From: Budvicia aquatica DSM 5075 = ATCC 35567
GTDB lineage: Bacteria > Pseudomonadota > Gammaproteobacteria > Enterobacterales > Enterobacteriaceae
Length of the DNA stretch: 64,000 nt
NCBI RefSeq assembly: GCF_000427805.1
Contig: NZ_ATYS01000027.1
Coordinates: 1 to 64,000, forward strand
Direction: 5' to 3'
Below the pieces are notes generated by a model. The model was not told the origin of the DNA and made no database searches. It was given only the letters and a program-made list of their open reading frames with translations. A program made the translations under genes and the position numbers. Below are positions 1 to 9,755 of this stretch, one piece after another. Numbering within the stretch: position 1 is the first letter of the stretch; every line of letters starts with the position of its first letter.

Positions 1-1286
<1,286 letters not shown>

Positions 1287-1300
1287 GCTTTTCATCTCCC

Positions 1301-1340
1301 CCTTAAAGCAGCTATTCATCCATATATAGCTGCTTTAAGG
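1301..1340. terminator. Perfect 15-bp stem-loop between convergent genes
   Basis: CCTTAAAGCAGCTAT (1301-1315) and ATAGCTGCTTTAAGG (1326-1340) are perfect complements with a 10-nt loop. The structure lies between the plus-strand gene ending at 1286 and the minus-strand regulator, whose last codons it contains. There is no long T tract, so it may act as a transcript-end stabiliser or a weak bidirectional terminator. Confidence 0.6.
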
Positions 1341-2073
1341 CTTCAGGATTCATAATCAATATCTTGCCGTACTTCGCATCAATCCAACCCAGCTTCTGCC
1401 AGTCTACCAACCGCTTATTAATCGTCTGGCGGGTAGCGTTGATAATGGTCGCCATATCGTCCTGCGTCAGATACAAGCCGATCAGAATCCCCTTGTCATG
1501 CGGTTCACCGTAGGAATCAGCCAAACTAATCAGCCGTTTTGCCAGCCTTGCCGACACGGATAGTAACGTGGTGTCGTTAAGCATGGTAAAGGCATTTCTC
1601 ACCACCCGACATAGCAGCAATGCCAGAAATTTGTAGAAAATCGGGTACATATTAAGCAGGGTCTGAACGTCTTTGGATGACAGTGCCAACAGCATGGTTT
1701 TATTGATGGTTCTGGCATCGTGAGTTCTGGCGGACTTATCCAGCATGCCTATTTCGCCAAACCAACTGCCGGGTGATAAATAGCGAAAGACGCACTCTTT
1801 ACCATCGGCAGAAATAGAACTGACCTTAACCGACCCGGACAGCACCGCATACAACCCCTGAGACGCATCCCCCTGATAATGAATGATGTCCCCGTCTTCA
1901 TGATATTTGATGGTTGAAAGCTCAATAATCTTGGTAATCAGATAGTCTGGTAGTTCCTTAAACCAGCTGCTGGTTGAAAGAATATCCAGCAACGCCTGGC
2001 TGGTCAGAGCAATCACATCGCCCTGCGGTTGCAATAAGTACTGACCGTTCTCAGATAATTTCACCATATGCAC
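1312..2073 (-). CDS. Crp/Fnr-family transcriptional regulator
   Basis: 253 residues with the two-domain Crp layout. An N-terminal cyclic-nucleotide-binding-type beta-roll has the FGEIGML motif near residue 104, and a C-terminal winged helix has a recognition helix in ATRQTINKRL near residue 215. The N-terminal cysteine cluster of Fnr is absent, so an oxygen-sensing 4Fe-4S switch is unlikely; the effector is unknown. Start is ATG at 2073; a second Met is at codon 3. It lies beyond the 3' end of the sugar-acid genes on the same strand, so control of that module is possible but not shown. The last codons form half of a strong hairpin. Confidence 0.85.
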   Translation of the reverse strand: MHMVKLSENGQYLLQPQGDVIALTSQALLDILSTSSWFKELPDYLITKIIELSTIKYHEDGDIIHYQGDASQGLYAVLSGSVKVSSISADGKECVFRYLSPGSWFGEIGMLDKSARTHDARTINKTMLLALSSKDVQTLLNMYPIFYKFLALLLCRVVRNAFTMLNDTTLLSVSARLAKRLISLADSYGEPHDKGILIGLYLTQDDMATIINATRQTINKRLVDWQKLGWIDAKYGKILIMNPEALKQLYMDE

Positions 2074-2179
2074 CTTTGGTATCAGGACAGAGACTGGAAT
2101 TTCTTTTATATCACTTAATGTGATGCTAATTAACCCTAAGAACTTTACGCCTATAGCTAGTGCTGCCGTTGATCTTTAC

Positions 2180-2400
2180 TTCGAGCATAACCAATGCTGC
2201 CGAAGGCAATGGGAAGATAGCATGCCCGGCAGGGATGCTGGGCAAGATACGGTGTGCCCGGAGCACGTCCGTGCCGGTGCGTTAAGTCTTCCCAATGACT
2301 GAGGTTACCGCTGCTTTCCAGCGGCCAACATGTGTAGCGAAGCCGGGGAAATGCAAGGGGGTTCGGCCTAATTCCCCTTGCTCGGCCGCGAGTGTCTTGG
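2180..2400. repeat. GC-rich structured intergenic element with consecutive hairpins
   Basis: The 399-base gap between the Crp-type regulator and uxaA holds no convincing gene. It does hold four good hairpins: TGCCC/GGGCA with inner GCA/TGC (2223-2244), GCACG/CGTGC (2263-2274), CCGCTG/CAGCGG (2308-2324) and GCAAGGGG/CCCCTTGC (2353-2381). CTTCCC near 2288 also mirrors GGGAAG near 2211. Dense GC-rich palindromes in an otherwise moderate-GC gap look like an extragenic palindromic element or a structured RNA. I cannot assign it to a known family. Confidence 0.45.
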
Positions 2401-2472
2401 CTTAGAAAAACGACTTATCATTGGCGGACAAAACGTTACGCATCCCCTTACCCTGTAGACATTTAAGCTCAA

Positions 2473-3960
2473 TCACAAGGTCACCCCACTCTTAAATATT
2501 GCCAACTCCCTAAAGTTATTCAGCTCATTCCGACTCTGTTTTCCATCGGCTATCTCACTGATAACATCAATAAAGGATTCAAGCATATCGTCCATGCTAA
2601 GCCCTTCAACCAGAGACCCCGCGTTAAAATCTATCCAGTGAGGCTTGCGGGTAAACAGGTCAGTATTAGTAGAAATTTTTACCGTCGGCACAAAGCCACC
2701 GTACGGAGTGCCTCTGCCGGTCGAAAATAGCACCATATGACAGCCCGCCGCAGCCAGTGCCGAGGTTGCCACTGCATCATTACCCGGTGCACTCAGTAAG
2801 GATAAGCCCGGCTCCGTCAGCTTCTCGCCATATTCCAGTACGCTAACCACCGATGAGGAACCCGCTTTTTGAGTGCAGCCTAAAGATTTGTCTTCCAGAG
2901 TGGTGATGCCGCCCTTTTTATTTCCCGGCGACGGATTCTCATAAATCGGCTGATTATGTTCGATAAAATAACGTTTAAAATCATTAACCATCTTTACCGC
3001 TTTTTCAAATACCTGGCGATCTTTACAGCGGGAAAAGATAATATGCTCTGCGCCGAACATTTCCGGTACTTCCGTCAATACGCTGCTCCCCCCCATCAGG
3101 ATCAGATAGTCAGAAAAGCGCCCTAACAACGGATTCGCCGTTATCCCAGACAGGCCATCCGATCCACCGCACTCTAATCCAACCTTCAGCTTACCTATAG
3201 GTGCTAGCTGGCGGCGATCGTGGCGCATAACCTGATAAACTTGATCAAGCAACTGGCACCCGGCCTCAATTTCATCGCCTTCCTGCTGGGCGACCATAAA
3301 TTTAACCCGAGAAGCATCGACCTCACCCAATAAGCCTCTAAACGCATCAACCTGATTATTCTCACAGCCCAAACCGATCACCAAAACCCCTCCGGCGTTA
3401 GGGTGAGTCACCATATCTGCCAGAATTTTTCGGGTATTTTCATGGTCATCACCCAGTTGAGAGCAGCCATAAGGATGGGTAAAAAGATGAACCCCATCGA
3501 TGTCTTCAGCCGGATTAGCCGCCTTAAACTGATTCACAATCTGCTGGGCAGTTGCGTTAACACAGCCAACGGTCGGAATAACCCATAGCTCATTACGAAT
3601 ACCGATATCACCGTTTTGGCGCTGATATACATTAATCTGGCGGTCAGGAAATGCCGTGGTTACCGTCTGAAAGTCCGGTAGATATTGATACTCAAGCTCA
3701 TCGGAGAGTGCCGTTTTTACATTATGAGTATGCACCCACTCACCGGCCTGCACGGCAGCCGTTAACCGACCAATCGGACATCCGTATTTCACCACCGGCT
3801 CGCCCTGTGCCATCGCTGTTATTGCAACCTTTCCGCCTTTATCCACATCTTGTAATAGCGTAATGGTGCGCTCTTTGACCCGGAGTTGATCGCCGGCAGC
3901 CATAGGTACCAACGCGATAACCACCGAATCGTCGGGATGAATTAGTATAAATTTGCTCAT
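2473..3960 (-). CDS. uxaA: UxaA-type altronate dehydratase
   Basis: Closely matches E. coli UxaA across its whole length. Family-typical blocks include GVRNELW-like text, THPYGCSQLGDDHENTRK, GLGCENNQ, GLECGGSDGLSGITANP, TTLEDKSLGCTQKAGSS and the C-terminal FRELAIFKSGVTL. UxaA dehydrates D-altronate to 2-dehydro-3-deoxy-D-gluconate using a metal centre, in the cytoplasm. I start at the ATG at 3960, which gives 495 residues, the E. coli length; the frame is open to an upstream ATG at 4005, but that adds a hydrophobic stretch foreign to the family. A GGTGG ribosome site precedes 3960. The MFS gene lies upstream on the same strand. The substrate could be another aldonate or aldarate, since UxaA and GarD are related. 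Confidence 0.85.
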   Translation of the reverse strand: MSKFILIHPDDSVVIALVPMAAGDQLRVKERTITLLQDVDKGGKVAITAMAQGEPVVKYGCPIGRLTAAVQAGEWVHTHNVKTALSDELEYQYLPDFQTVTTAFPDRQINVYQRQNGDIGIRNELWVIPTVGCVNATAQQIVNQFKAANPAEDIDGVHLFTHPYGCSQLGDDHENTRKILADMVTHPNAGGVLVIGLGCENNQVDAFRGLLGEVDASRVKFMVAQQEGDEIEAGCQLLDQVYQVMRHDRRQLAPIGKLKVGLECGGSDGLSGITANPLLGRFSDYLILMGGSSVLTEVPEMFGAEHIIFSRCKDRQVFEKAVKMVNDFKRYFIEHNQPIYENPSPGNKKGGITTLEDKSLGCTQKAGSSSVVSVLEYGEKLTEPGLSLLSAPGNDAVATSALAAAGCHMVLFSTGRGTPYGGFVPTVKISTNTDLFTRKPHWIDFNAGSLVEGLSMDDMLESFIDVISEIADGKQSRNELNNFRELAIFKSGVTL

Positions 3961-4043
3961 AAATGCCACCGCAAAAATCAAGATAACGATTAACAGGATT
4001 GCCATACCAGTGGCAATCCTGAATTTATTCCCGGTTGTCTAAG

Positions 4044-5354
4044 TTAAGAGATTTTCTTGTCCATACCCATTTTGCTCAGCGCCAAAATCATCAGCCCGCC
4101 GATAAAGGTCACTAAAGCAAGGAAGTAGAGCCCCGCTCTGGCGGAGTCAAAGGTATGCTCAGCCCAAACTCGGATATTCGGGGCAACAAATCCCCCCAGA
4201 TTCCCCATAGAGTTAATCAGTGCGATACCCGATGCGGCAGCCGTTCCCCCCAAATAAGATGACGGGAAGGTCCAGTACAGCGGCTGCATTGCGAGATGAC
4301 CGGCAGCAGCCACGCACAGCGCGGTGATAGCGATAACGGGTACGCTGTCGGCAAAACCGGAAACAGCAATACCCAATGCACCAATCATAAAGGTCACTGC
4401 GGCAACAATACGGCGCTCACCCAATTTTTCAGACAGGCGCGGAATATAGTAAACGGCAATAGCAGCACAGAGTGGAGGAATAGCGGTAACGAAGCCCACT
4501 AACAGGCCAACTTTAGTTCCCATCAGCGTCGCTATCTGAGTTGGCAGGAAGAAGTAGATACCATATCCACATACCTGAACCGTAAACCAAATCAGGCATA
4601 GATAGAGCACTTTCATATCCATAAGGGCAGCTAATGCACCTTTTGGCCCGTGAGAAATTTTGGCGTTATCTTCTTGTTCCAGCTTGGCTGAAAGCGCTTT
4701 CTTTTCATCGTCACTAAGCCATTTGGCATTTTCCGGGCGATCGTCGAGATAGAAGAACACCCAAATACCAACAACCGATGCCAGTAAGCCTTCAACCAGG
4801 AACATCATCTGCCAGCCGTGAAGACCAAAGGCAAACGGCGTACTGTCGAGCGCAAGTAGTGCGCCAGAAAGCGGGCCGCCGATAATAAAGGCCAAGGGAG
4901 CGCCAAACAGAAAATACCCGGTGACTCTGGCGCGAATATTTAGCGGGAACCAGAAGGTCAGATAGAGAATAACGCCGGGGAAGAATCCGGCCTCACTGAC
5001 ACCCAATAGGAAACGCAGGAAAATAAACACGTTCTCAGTGTGCGCAAACATCATCGCCGAAGAGACTAAACCCCAGGTCACCATAATACGGCTCAGCCAC
5101 ATTCTTGCGCCGACCTTATACAGCAGGATATTACTCGGCACCTCAAACAAGGCGTAGCCGATAAAGAATATCCCAGCACCAAAAGCGTAAGCGGCATCAC
5201 TCAGACCGGTGTCGTACTGAAACTGCTGTTTAGCAAAACCGATATTAGCCCGGTCGAGGTAAGCTAAAATAAACATTAGCGTTACCATTGGTATTATCCG
5301 CTTTATCGACTTACCGACAGCGGAAGACAAATGGTCTGTAGATTTGTTATCCAT
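4044..5354 (-). CDS. MFS transporter, anion:cation symporter family (sugar-acid uptake)
   Basis: 436 residues with about 12 hydrophobic segments and the MFS signature region LDRANIGFAKQQFQYDTGLS near the N terminus. The overall sequence resembles E. coli RhmT and other ACS-family (TC 2.A.1.14) uptake carriers for hexuronates and aldonates. It lies 83 bases upstream of uxaA on the same strand, with the enolase-superfamily gene further upstream, which points to import of the acid sugar these enzymes process. No binding-protein gene accompanies it. The exact substrate cannot be read from sequence. Confidence 0.85.
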   Translation of the reverse strand: MDNKSTDHLSSAVGKSIKRIIPMVTLMFILAYLDRANIGFAKQQFQYDTGLSDAAYAFGAGIFFIGYALFEVPSNILLYKVGARMWLSRIMVTWGLVSSAMMFAHTENVFIFLRFLLGVSEAGFFPGVILYLTFWFPLNIRARVTGYFLFGAPLAFIIGGPLSGALLALDSTPFAFGLHGWQMMFLVEGLLASVVGIWVFFYLDDRPENAKWLSDDEKKALSAKLEQEDNAKISHGPKGALAALMDMKVLYLCLIWFTVQVCGYGIYFFLPTQIATLMGTKVGLLVGFVTAIPPLCAAIAVYYIPRLSEKLGERRIVAAVTFMIGALGIAVSGFADSVPVIAITALCVAAAGHLAMQPLYWTFPSSYLGGTAAASGIALINSMGNLGGFVAPNIRVWAEHTFDSARAGLYFLALVTFIGGLMILALSKMGMDKKIS

Positions 5355-5616
5355 GATATGCCTCTATAAGTGTTATTTTTATTATACCCGGTAAGATAAA
5401 ATATGAATAAGTAGGTCCCGGATAATAAAAATCTGGCAACGTAAATATAATTTTTTCATTTTACGGATCGTCATTATATTTACAGTTTTTAACTATAGCG
5501 TTTAACTACATTTTTATTTTCTTATATATCAATTACATTACACAGAATGTACCAATATTAATCTGTTATCTATAAACGTATTATTTCCTGAGTAAATACC
5601 CATATTAAATATCTGC

Positions 5617-5658
5617 ATATTCAGCCGGAATAATTTATTTAATTAATCGGCTGAATAT
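5617..5658 (-). terminator. Stem-loop after the enolase-superfamily gene
   Basis: ATATTCAGCCG (5617-5627) and CGGCTGAATAT (5648-5658) are perfect complements with a 20-nt AT-rich loop, 20 bases past the stop of the minus-strand enolase gene. It lacks a long T run, so it may be an attenuator or stability hairpin that lowers expression of the downstream transporter and uxaA. The rest of 5355-5678 is AT-rich and I see nothing else in it. Confidence 0.5.
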
Positions 5659-5678
5659 TTATTAACGCAATTATTCTT

Positions 5679-6791
5679 TTAATTCACACTAAAACGTTCC
5701 AGAGCATCCTGACGTAAGGTGGTTCCGGCACCCGGTTCGGTCGGAGCTTGATACACACCCTCTTTCACCACCACCGGATTAACAAAGCAATCCAGTGTCC
5801 ACGGGATATATTCCAACAATGAACAGGCCGGATGGGCCATAACCAGATGGAGCTGAGCCTGCATCATGTCACCGTGATGCGGTGTTACCGGCAGATTAAA
5901 CGCCATACCTAAATCAGCGATTTCCCATACCGCCGTCAGGCCGCCGCAGCGGGTAGCATCCGGCTGGAGATAGTCCACTGCACCAGCCAGTACGAACTCT
6001 TTAAAGGAATCAAACTGATACAGTAATTCACCTAGCGCAATCGGCGTGGTCATATGCTTAGCCAGCTCTTTATGGCTGGAAATATCATCGTGCCACATCG
6101 GCTCTTCAAACCAGGTAATGTCATAGTCAGCCAGACGCGGGCCGTACTGCTTGGCAGTGCTGATATCCCACTTAGCATTGGCATCTACCATCAGTTGAGC
6201 ACCGTCACCAATCGCATGTCTTACTGCTTCAATACGGCGTAAATCTTCTTTCGGATCCGGCTTGCCGATTTTCATCTTGATGGCATTAAAGCCCTCTTCA
6301 AAAATCATCTTCTTACAATCATCAACCAGCTCTGCGGTATCACGCACCAACCAACCACAGTCGGTATTGTAAGCCGCAACCTTCGCCTGCTTTGAACCAC
6401 CAAACAGCTGCCATAGCGGCTGCTGGGCATGCTTGGCTTTAAGATCCCAAAGGGCGATATCAATCGCTGACAGCGCCATTTGCATCAAACCACCACGACC
6501 AACCCAAATATTGGTTGAGCTGCGAGACAGCTTACGGTGTAAATGACGAACTTCAGTCGGATCTTCGCCAATCAGCATCGGACCGAAAACGTCGGTAATA
6601 ATGGTGGTGATCAGCTTATCGGTAGTGATATCGGCATGGGTACCGGTATGACCATAGCCAACCAAACCGCACTCAGTTTCGATCATCACTCCCGGCATTC
6701 CCCAGTGCGTAATACTATGGGTTGAATCACCAATAATATTTTTTGTCACAGGAACGTGCATAATAAACGGCGTTAGTTTTTTAATTTTCAT
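5679..6791 (-). CDS. Enolase-superfamily sugar-acid dehydratase/epimerase (mandelate racemase subgroup)
   Basis: 370 residues from the ATG at 6791. This start has GGGTAG upstream; the ATG at 6803 has no ribosome site. All catalytic positions of the mandelate racemase subgroup are present at a constant offset of +8 from Pseudomonas mandelate racemase: Lys172-x-Lys174 (KMK), metal ligands Asp203 (VDANAKW), Glu229 (FEEP) and Glu255 (GEL), and the Asp278/His305 dyad (QPDATRCGG, TPHHGD). Such enzymes abstract a proton alpha to a carboxylate; most with this set dehydrate aldonates or aldarates. With the MFS carrier and UxaA it forms a sugar-acid catabolic module. The specific substrate is unknown. 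Confidence 0.85.
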   Translation of the reverse strand: MKIKKLTPFIMHVPVTKNIIGDSTHSITHWGMPGVMIETECGLVGYGHTGTHADITTDKLITTIITDVFGPMLIGEDPTEVRHLHRKLSRSSTNIWVGRGGLMQMALSAIDIALWDLKAKHAQQPLWQLFGGSKQAKVAAYNTDCGWLVRDTAELVDDCKKMIFEEGFNAIKMKIGKPDPKEDLRRIEAVRHAIGDGAQLMVDANAKWDISTAKQYGPRLADYDITWFEEPMWHDDISSHKELAKHMTTPIALGELLYQFDSFKEFVLAGAVDYLQPDATRCGGLTAVWEIADLGMAFNLPVTPHHGDMMQAQLHLVMAHPACSLLEYIPWTLDCFVNPVVVKEGVYQAPTEPGAGTTLRQDALERFSVN

Positions 6792-7018
6792 CGTGCTACC
6801 CATATGTTATTACTTAATAGAATTAATCTGGGTGCACTCTAACAATGGCAAACGTCGATGACTGTCAAACAACATACACATCGAAGGATTCCCAACTGTT
6901 TAGTTTAATTATTTGAGCTGGGTCTAGTTTTGAACGTTTATCCGACCGGCTGGGAGGCGATTAATTCCATGCCAGATAATTGCAATATAGCCACGATAAT
7001 TACCAACGGATAAAAAAA

Positions 7019-7054
7019 TAAAAGCGCAGGCCCTGACAGGCGTTGCGCTTTTAT
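7019..7054 (-). terminator. Stem-loop terminator downstream of adeP
   Basis: AAAAGCGCA and TGCGCTTTT flank a GC-containing inner segment (GGCCCTGACAGGC). The structure has A and T tracts on both sides, so it can work in either direction. It lies beyond the repeat that follows the stop of adeP. Confidence 0.6.
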
Positions 7055-7069
7055 TTAGCGATAATATCT

Positions 7070-7268
7070 ATACTCGTCATACTTCAAGCTGCATCTTTGT
7101 TGGCGGCGTTCACTCACCCGACAAATCTGCTGTAAGTAGATTTGAACGCTGCTGGCAGCGGCCCCGAAGGGGTTAGGCCCATTAATGGGCCTAATAATCA
7201 CTTACCTGAGTAAGCTCATCGGGACTTGCTTTCTTGCCACCGCGATGCGGCTCGAATTATTTTGGGTC
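7070..7268. repeat. Long member of a Yersinia-like palindromic repeat, with nested hairpin insertion
   Basis: The left end (ATACTTCAAGCTGCATC at 7080) is the inverted complement of the right end (GATGCGGCTCGAATTATT near 7245). Both resemble the roughly 130-bp palindromic intergenic repeat common in Yersinia and Serratia, including the TCACTTACCTGAGTAAGCTC centre. An additional segment, 7121-7194, splits the usual centre and is itself a row of palindromes: AAATCT/AGATTT, CGCTGC/GCAGCG, CCCC/GGGG, and TTAGGCCCAT/ATGGGCCTAA (7173-7194). The element ends four bases from the adeP stop codon and fills most of the gap 6792-7271. Confidence 0.75.
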
Positions 7269-7271
7269 TAA

Positions 7272-8606
7272 TTAATGGTCAATAAAAATAATTTTAAACA
7301 AGAACATAATGGCAACCACTAAGACACAAGGGCTGATCTCTTTCCAACGGCCGGAACCGGCTTTCATCACACAGTAAGAGATAAAACCAAGGGCAATACC
7401 TTCAGTAATGGAGAAGGTAAACGGCATCATCACCGCGGTAATAAATGCCGGGGTCGCTTCCGTTAAATCATTCCACTTAACCCGCGACAGGCTGGATGTC
7501 ATCAGAACACCAACGTAAATCAGCGCACCGGCAACCGCATAAGGCTGAACCATTTTTGCCAGCGGTGACAGGAAGATAACCCCCATAAAGCACAGGCCAA
7601 CCACAACGGCAGTCAGGCCGGTTCGCCCACCAACAGAAACACCGGACGAGCTTTCGATATAGGTCGATATCGATGACGTTCCCAAATAAGCACCGGCGGA
7701 AGAGGTAATACTGTCAACCAACAGCGCCTGCTTCATACGCGGGAATTTGCCGCTTTCATCCGCAAGCCCGGCTTTGTCGGTCACGGCAATCAGCGTACCC
7801 GATGAGTCAAACAGGTTGATCAGCATAAACGAGAAAATCACCCCAGCTAAGCCGATATCCAATGCGCCCTTAACGTCGACCTGGCCCACAATGCTCATCA
7901 CGCTTGGCGGCGTGGCAATGATGCCGAAATACTTTACGTCACCCAAAATCAGGCCAATGACGGTAGTAACAACGATTGAAACCAGCACTGCCGCATGAAT
8001 ATTCTTGGCCGCCAGAATGGCAATAATAAAGAAGCCCAGAATACCCAGCGATACGTTCAGCGAGGTCAGGTTACCGATAGCAACCAGCGTGTCCGGGTTA
8101 GAAACAATAATACCGGCGTTCTTCAGCCCCATCATGCCGATAAACAGGCCGATACCGCTGGTAATTCCCACTCGCAGGCTGACCGGAATACTGGAAATCA
8201 TCCAGTAACGGATGCGAAACAGCGTCAATAACAGGAAGCCGAACGATCCCCAGAATACCGCCCCCATAGCAACCTGCCATGAGTGCCCCATAGCGCCAAC
8301 CACCACGAAGGCGAAGAAGGCATTCAGCCCCATTGCCGGCGCCAAAGCAACCGGCAGGTTAGCGAATAACCCCATAAAAATACTACCAAAAGCGGCAACT
8401 AGACAGGTGGTGACAAAAACCGCCTCAGTATCCATTCCTGCAACCCCTAAGATCTGTGGGTTAACAAAAACGATATACACCATCGTTAAAAATGTGGTGA
8501 AGCCAGCGACAAACTCAGTGCGCACAGTGGTTCCATGCTGTTTTAACTGAAACAAGCGCTCAAATAGCCCCTGCCCGTCGGCCTGACCAGAAAGTGGTTT
8601 ACTCAT
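7272..8606 (-). CDS. adeP: AdeP-like adenine:H+ symporter (AzgA/NCS2 purine permease)
   Basis: 444 residues from the ATG at 8606. The frame is open to 8705, but the extra 33 residues are not part of the family, and E. coli AdeP is about 445 residues. The sequence follows E. coli AdeP (YieG, PurP) closely: QHGTTVRTEFVAGFTTFLTM, NPQILG, LAPAMGLNAFFAFVVVGAMG, LFDSSGTLI, and SSGVSVGGRTGLTAVVVG. It should import adenine across the inner membrane with protons. It is divergent from yieH; the two genes are also neighbours in E. coli, which supports orthology. I saw no purine riboswitch in the 253-base gap before it. Confidence 0.88.
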   Translation of the reverse strand: MSKPLSGQADGQGLFERLFQLKQHGTTVRTEFVAGFTTFLTMVYIVFVNPQILGVAGMDTEAVFVTTCLVAAFGSIFMGLFANLPVALAPAMGLNAFFAFVVVGAMGHSWQVAMGAVFWGSFGFLLLTLFRIRYWMISSIPVSLRVGITSGIGLFIGMMGLKNAGIIVSNPDTLVAIGNLTSLNVSLGILGFFIIAILAAKNIHAAVLVSIVVTTVIGLILGDVKYFGIIATPPSVMSIVGQVDVKGALDIGLAGVIFSFMLINLFDSSGTLIAVTDKAGLADESGKFPRMKQALLVDSITSSAGAYLGTSSISTYIESSSGVSVGGRTGLTAVVVGLCFMGVIFLSPLAKMVQPYAVAGALIYVGVLMTSSLSRVKWNDLTEATPAFITAVMMPFTFSITEGIALGFISYCVMKAGSGRWKEISPCVLVVAIMFLFKIIFIDH

Positions 8607-8859
8607 TTTGATGTCCGGAAGAATGGTGAAAATTGAAATCAAGGCCGCTAGATATACCAAAATACGCAAACGATTACATGGTTTATTTATAAATTTATCC
8701 ATCAACTTAACATTAATTTCGACTCTCCAAAGGCTGAAAAATAACTGAAGGTAAGAAAATTCTAAATAAACAAAGGGCTATCATTTTTTGAAACGGTGTT
8801 TTAATATGATCAATGCGATATGATTTGAACACTCAAAATACTCAATAAAGGAATGTATT

Positions 8860-9528
8860 ATGCAACCGGTTGAATGCGTGCTGTTCGACAGCGACGGCAC
8901 CTTAGTAGACAGTGAAATTTTATGTTGTGAGTCTTTCTCAAACGTTTTTATGAGCTATGGCATCCCTCTATCGACTGAAGAGTGCATTAAACAGTTTAAA
9001 GGCACCAATCTGTATAAAGTCTTTGCACAGGTCAGGGAAACATACGGTCTGGACCAACCGGATGAAAAGCTAGAGAAAGAGTATCGTCAGGATATGGCTC
9101 GCCTGTTTGAACTGAGCCTGCAACCGATTAAAGGCATCAGACCGTTACTCGAAGGCATTACTGTGCCTATGGCGGTGGTATCAAACGGCCCGGTCACCAA
9201 AATGCAGCACTCCTTAGGCCTGACTAAATTGATCGACTTCTTCGGCGATCATCTCTACAGCGCCTTTGATATCCAGCGTTGGAAGCCGGACCCAGCCCTG
9301 TTACAGCTTGCCAGCGATAAGCTGTCGATTCCATTAGATAGATGTATTCTAATTGAAGACTCTGTTGCCGGTGCTCATGCGGGTATCGCAGCAGGTATTC
9401 CGGTATTTTACTTTTGTGCCGATCCGCACAATCAGCCGATCGATCATCCGCTGGTAACCACGTTCCATGATATGGCTGAGTTACCTGAGTTATGGAAAGC
9501 CAGAGGCTGGAATATTTACCAAGCCTGA
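8860..9528 (+). CDS. yieH: YieH, HAD-family 6-phosphogluconate phosphatase
   Basis: 222 residues, the family's usual length, starting at an ATG with AAAGGA ten bases upstream. HAD motif I is FDSDGTLVDSE (Asp10 nucleophile, Asp12), motif II lies in VVSNGP, the motif III lysine is in RWKPDPAL, and motif IV is LIEDSVAGAHAG. The C-terminal block FYFCADPHNQPIDHP and PELWKARGW match E. coli YieH, reported as a phosphatase acting on 6-phosphogluconate. It is divergent from adeP. Confidence 0.9.
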   Translation: MQPVECVLFDSDGTLVDSEILCCESFSNVFMSYGIPLSTEECIKQFKGTNLYKVFAQVRETYGLDQPDEKLEKEYRQDMARLFELSLQPIKGIRPLLEGITVPMAVVSNGPVTKMQHSLGLTKLIDFFGDHLYSAFDIQRWKPDPALLQLASDKLSIPLDRCILIEDSVAGAHAGIAAGIPVFYFCADPHNQPIDHPLVTTFHDMAELPELWKARGWNIYQA

Positions 9529-9755
9529 ATGTTAGAAGTTTGTCATCAGTCTAATTAATCTACGTCTGGCCCTTCACTGCCATTCTGTTTTTCAGCAGAG
9601 TGATGATGAAGGGCTAAACTTTATCAACAGAATGAGGCCATTTGCAGAGCTGTCAGCACTAGCGCATAATTCATTGATATAGTTACCTTGCTCACTATCA
9701 TTTCCGCAACTGTTTTTGTGTACGGTGTTCTTGTTCAATCCGATAAAGGTCTGAC

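Noticed and set aside
2120-2302. 60-residue plus-strand ORF
   Set aside because: It lies in the hairpin-rich intergenic element, has no ribosome site and its composition follows the palindromes.
2473-4005. Longer UxaA with an N-terminal membrane anchor
   Set aside because: The extra 15 residues are absent from the family, and starting at 3960 gives exactly the E. coli length.
7995-8231. Overlapping plus-strand ORFs within adeP
   Set aside because: adeP is a clear full-length family member on the other strand; these are shadow frames.
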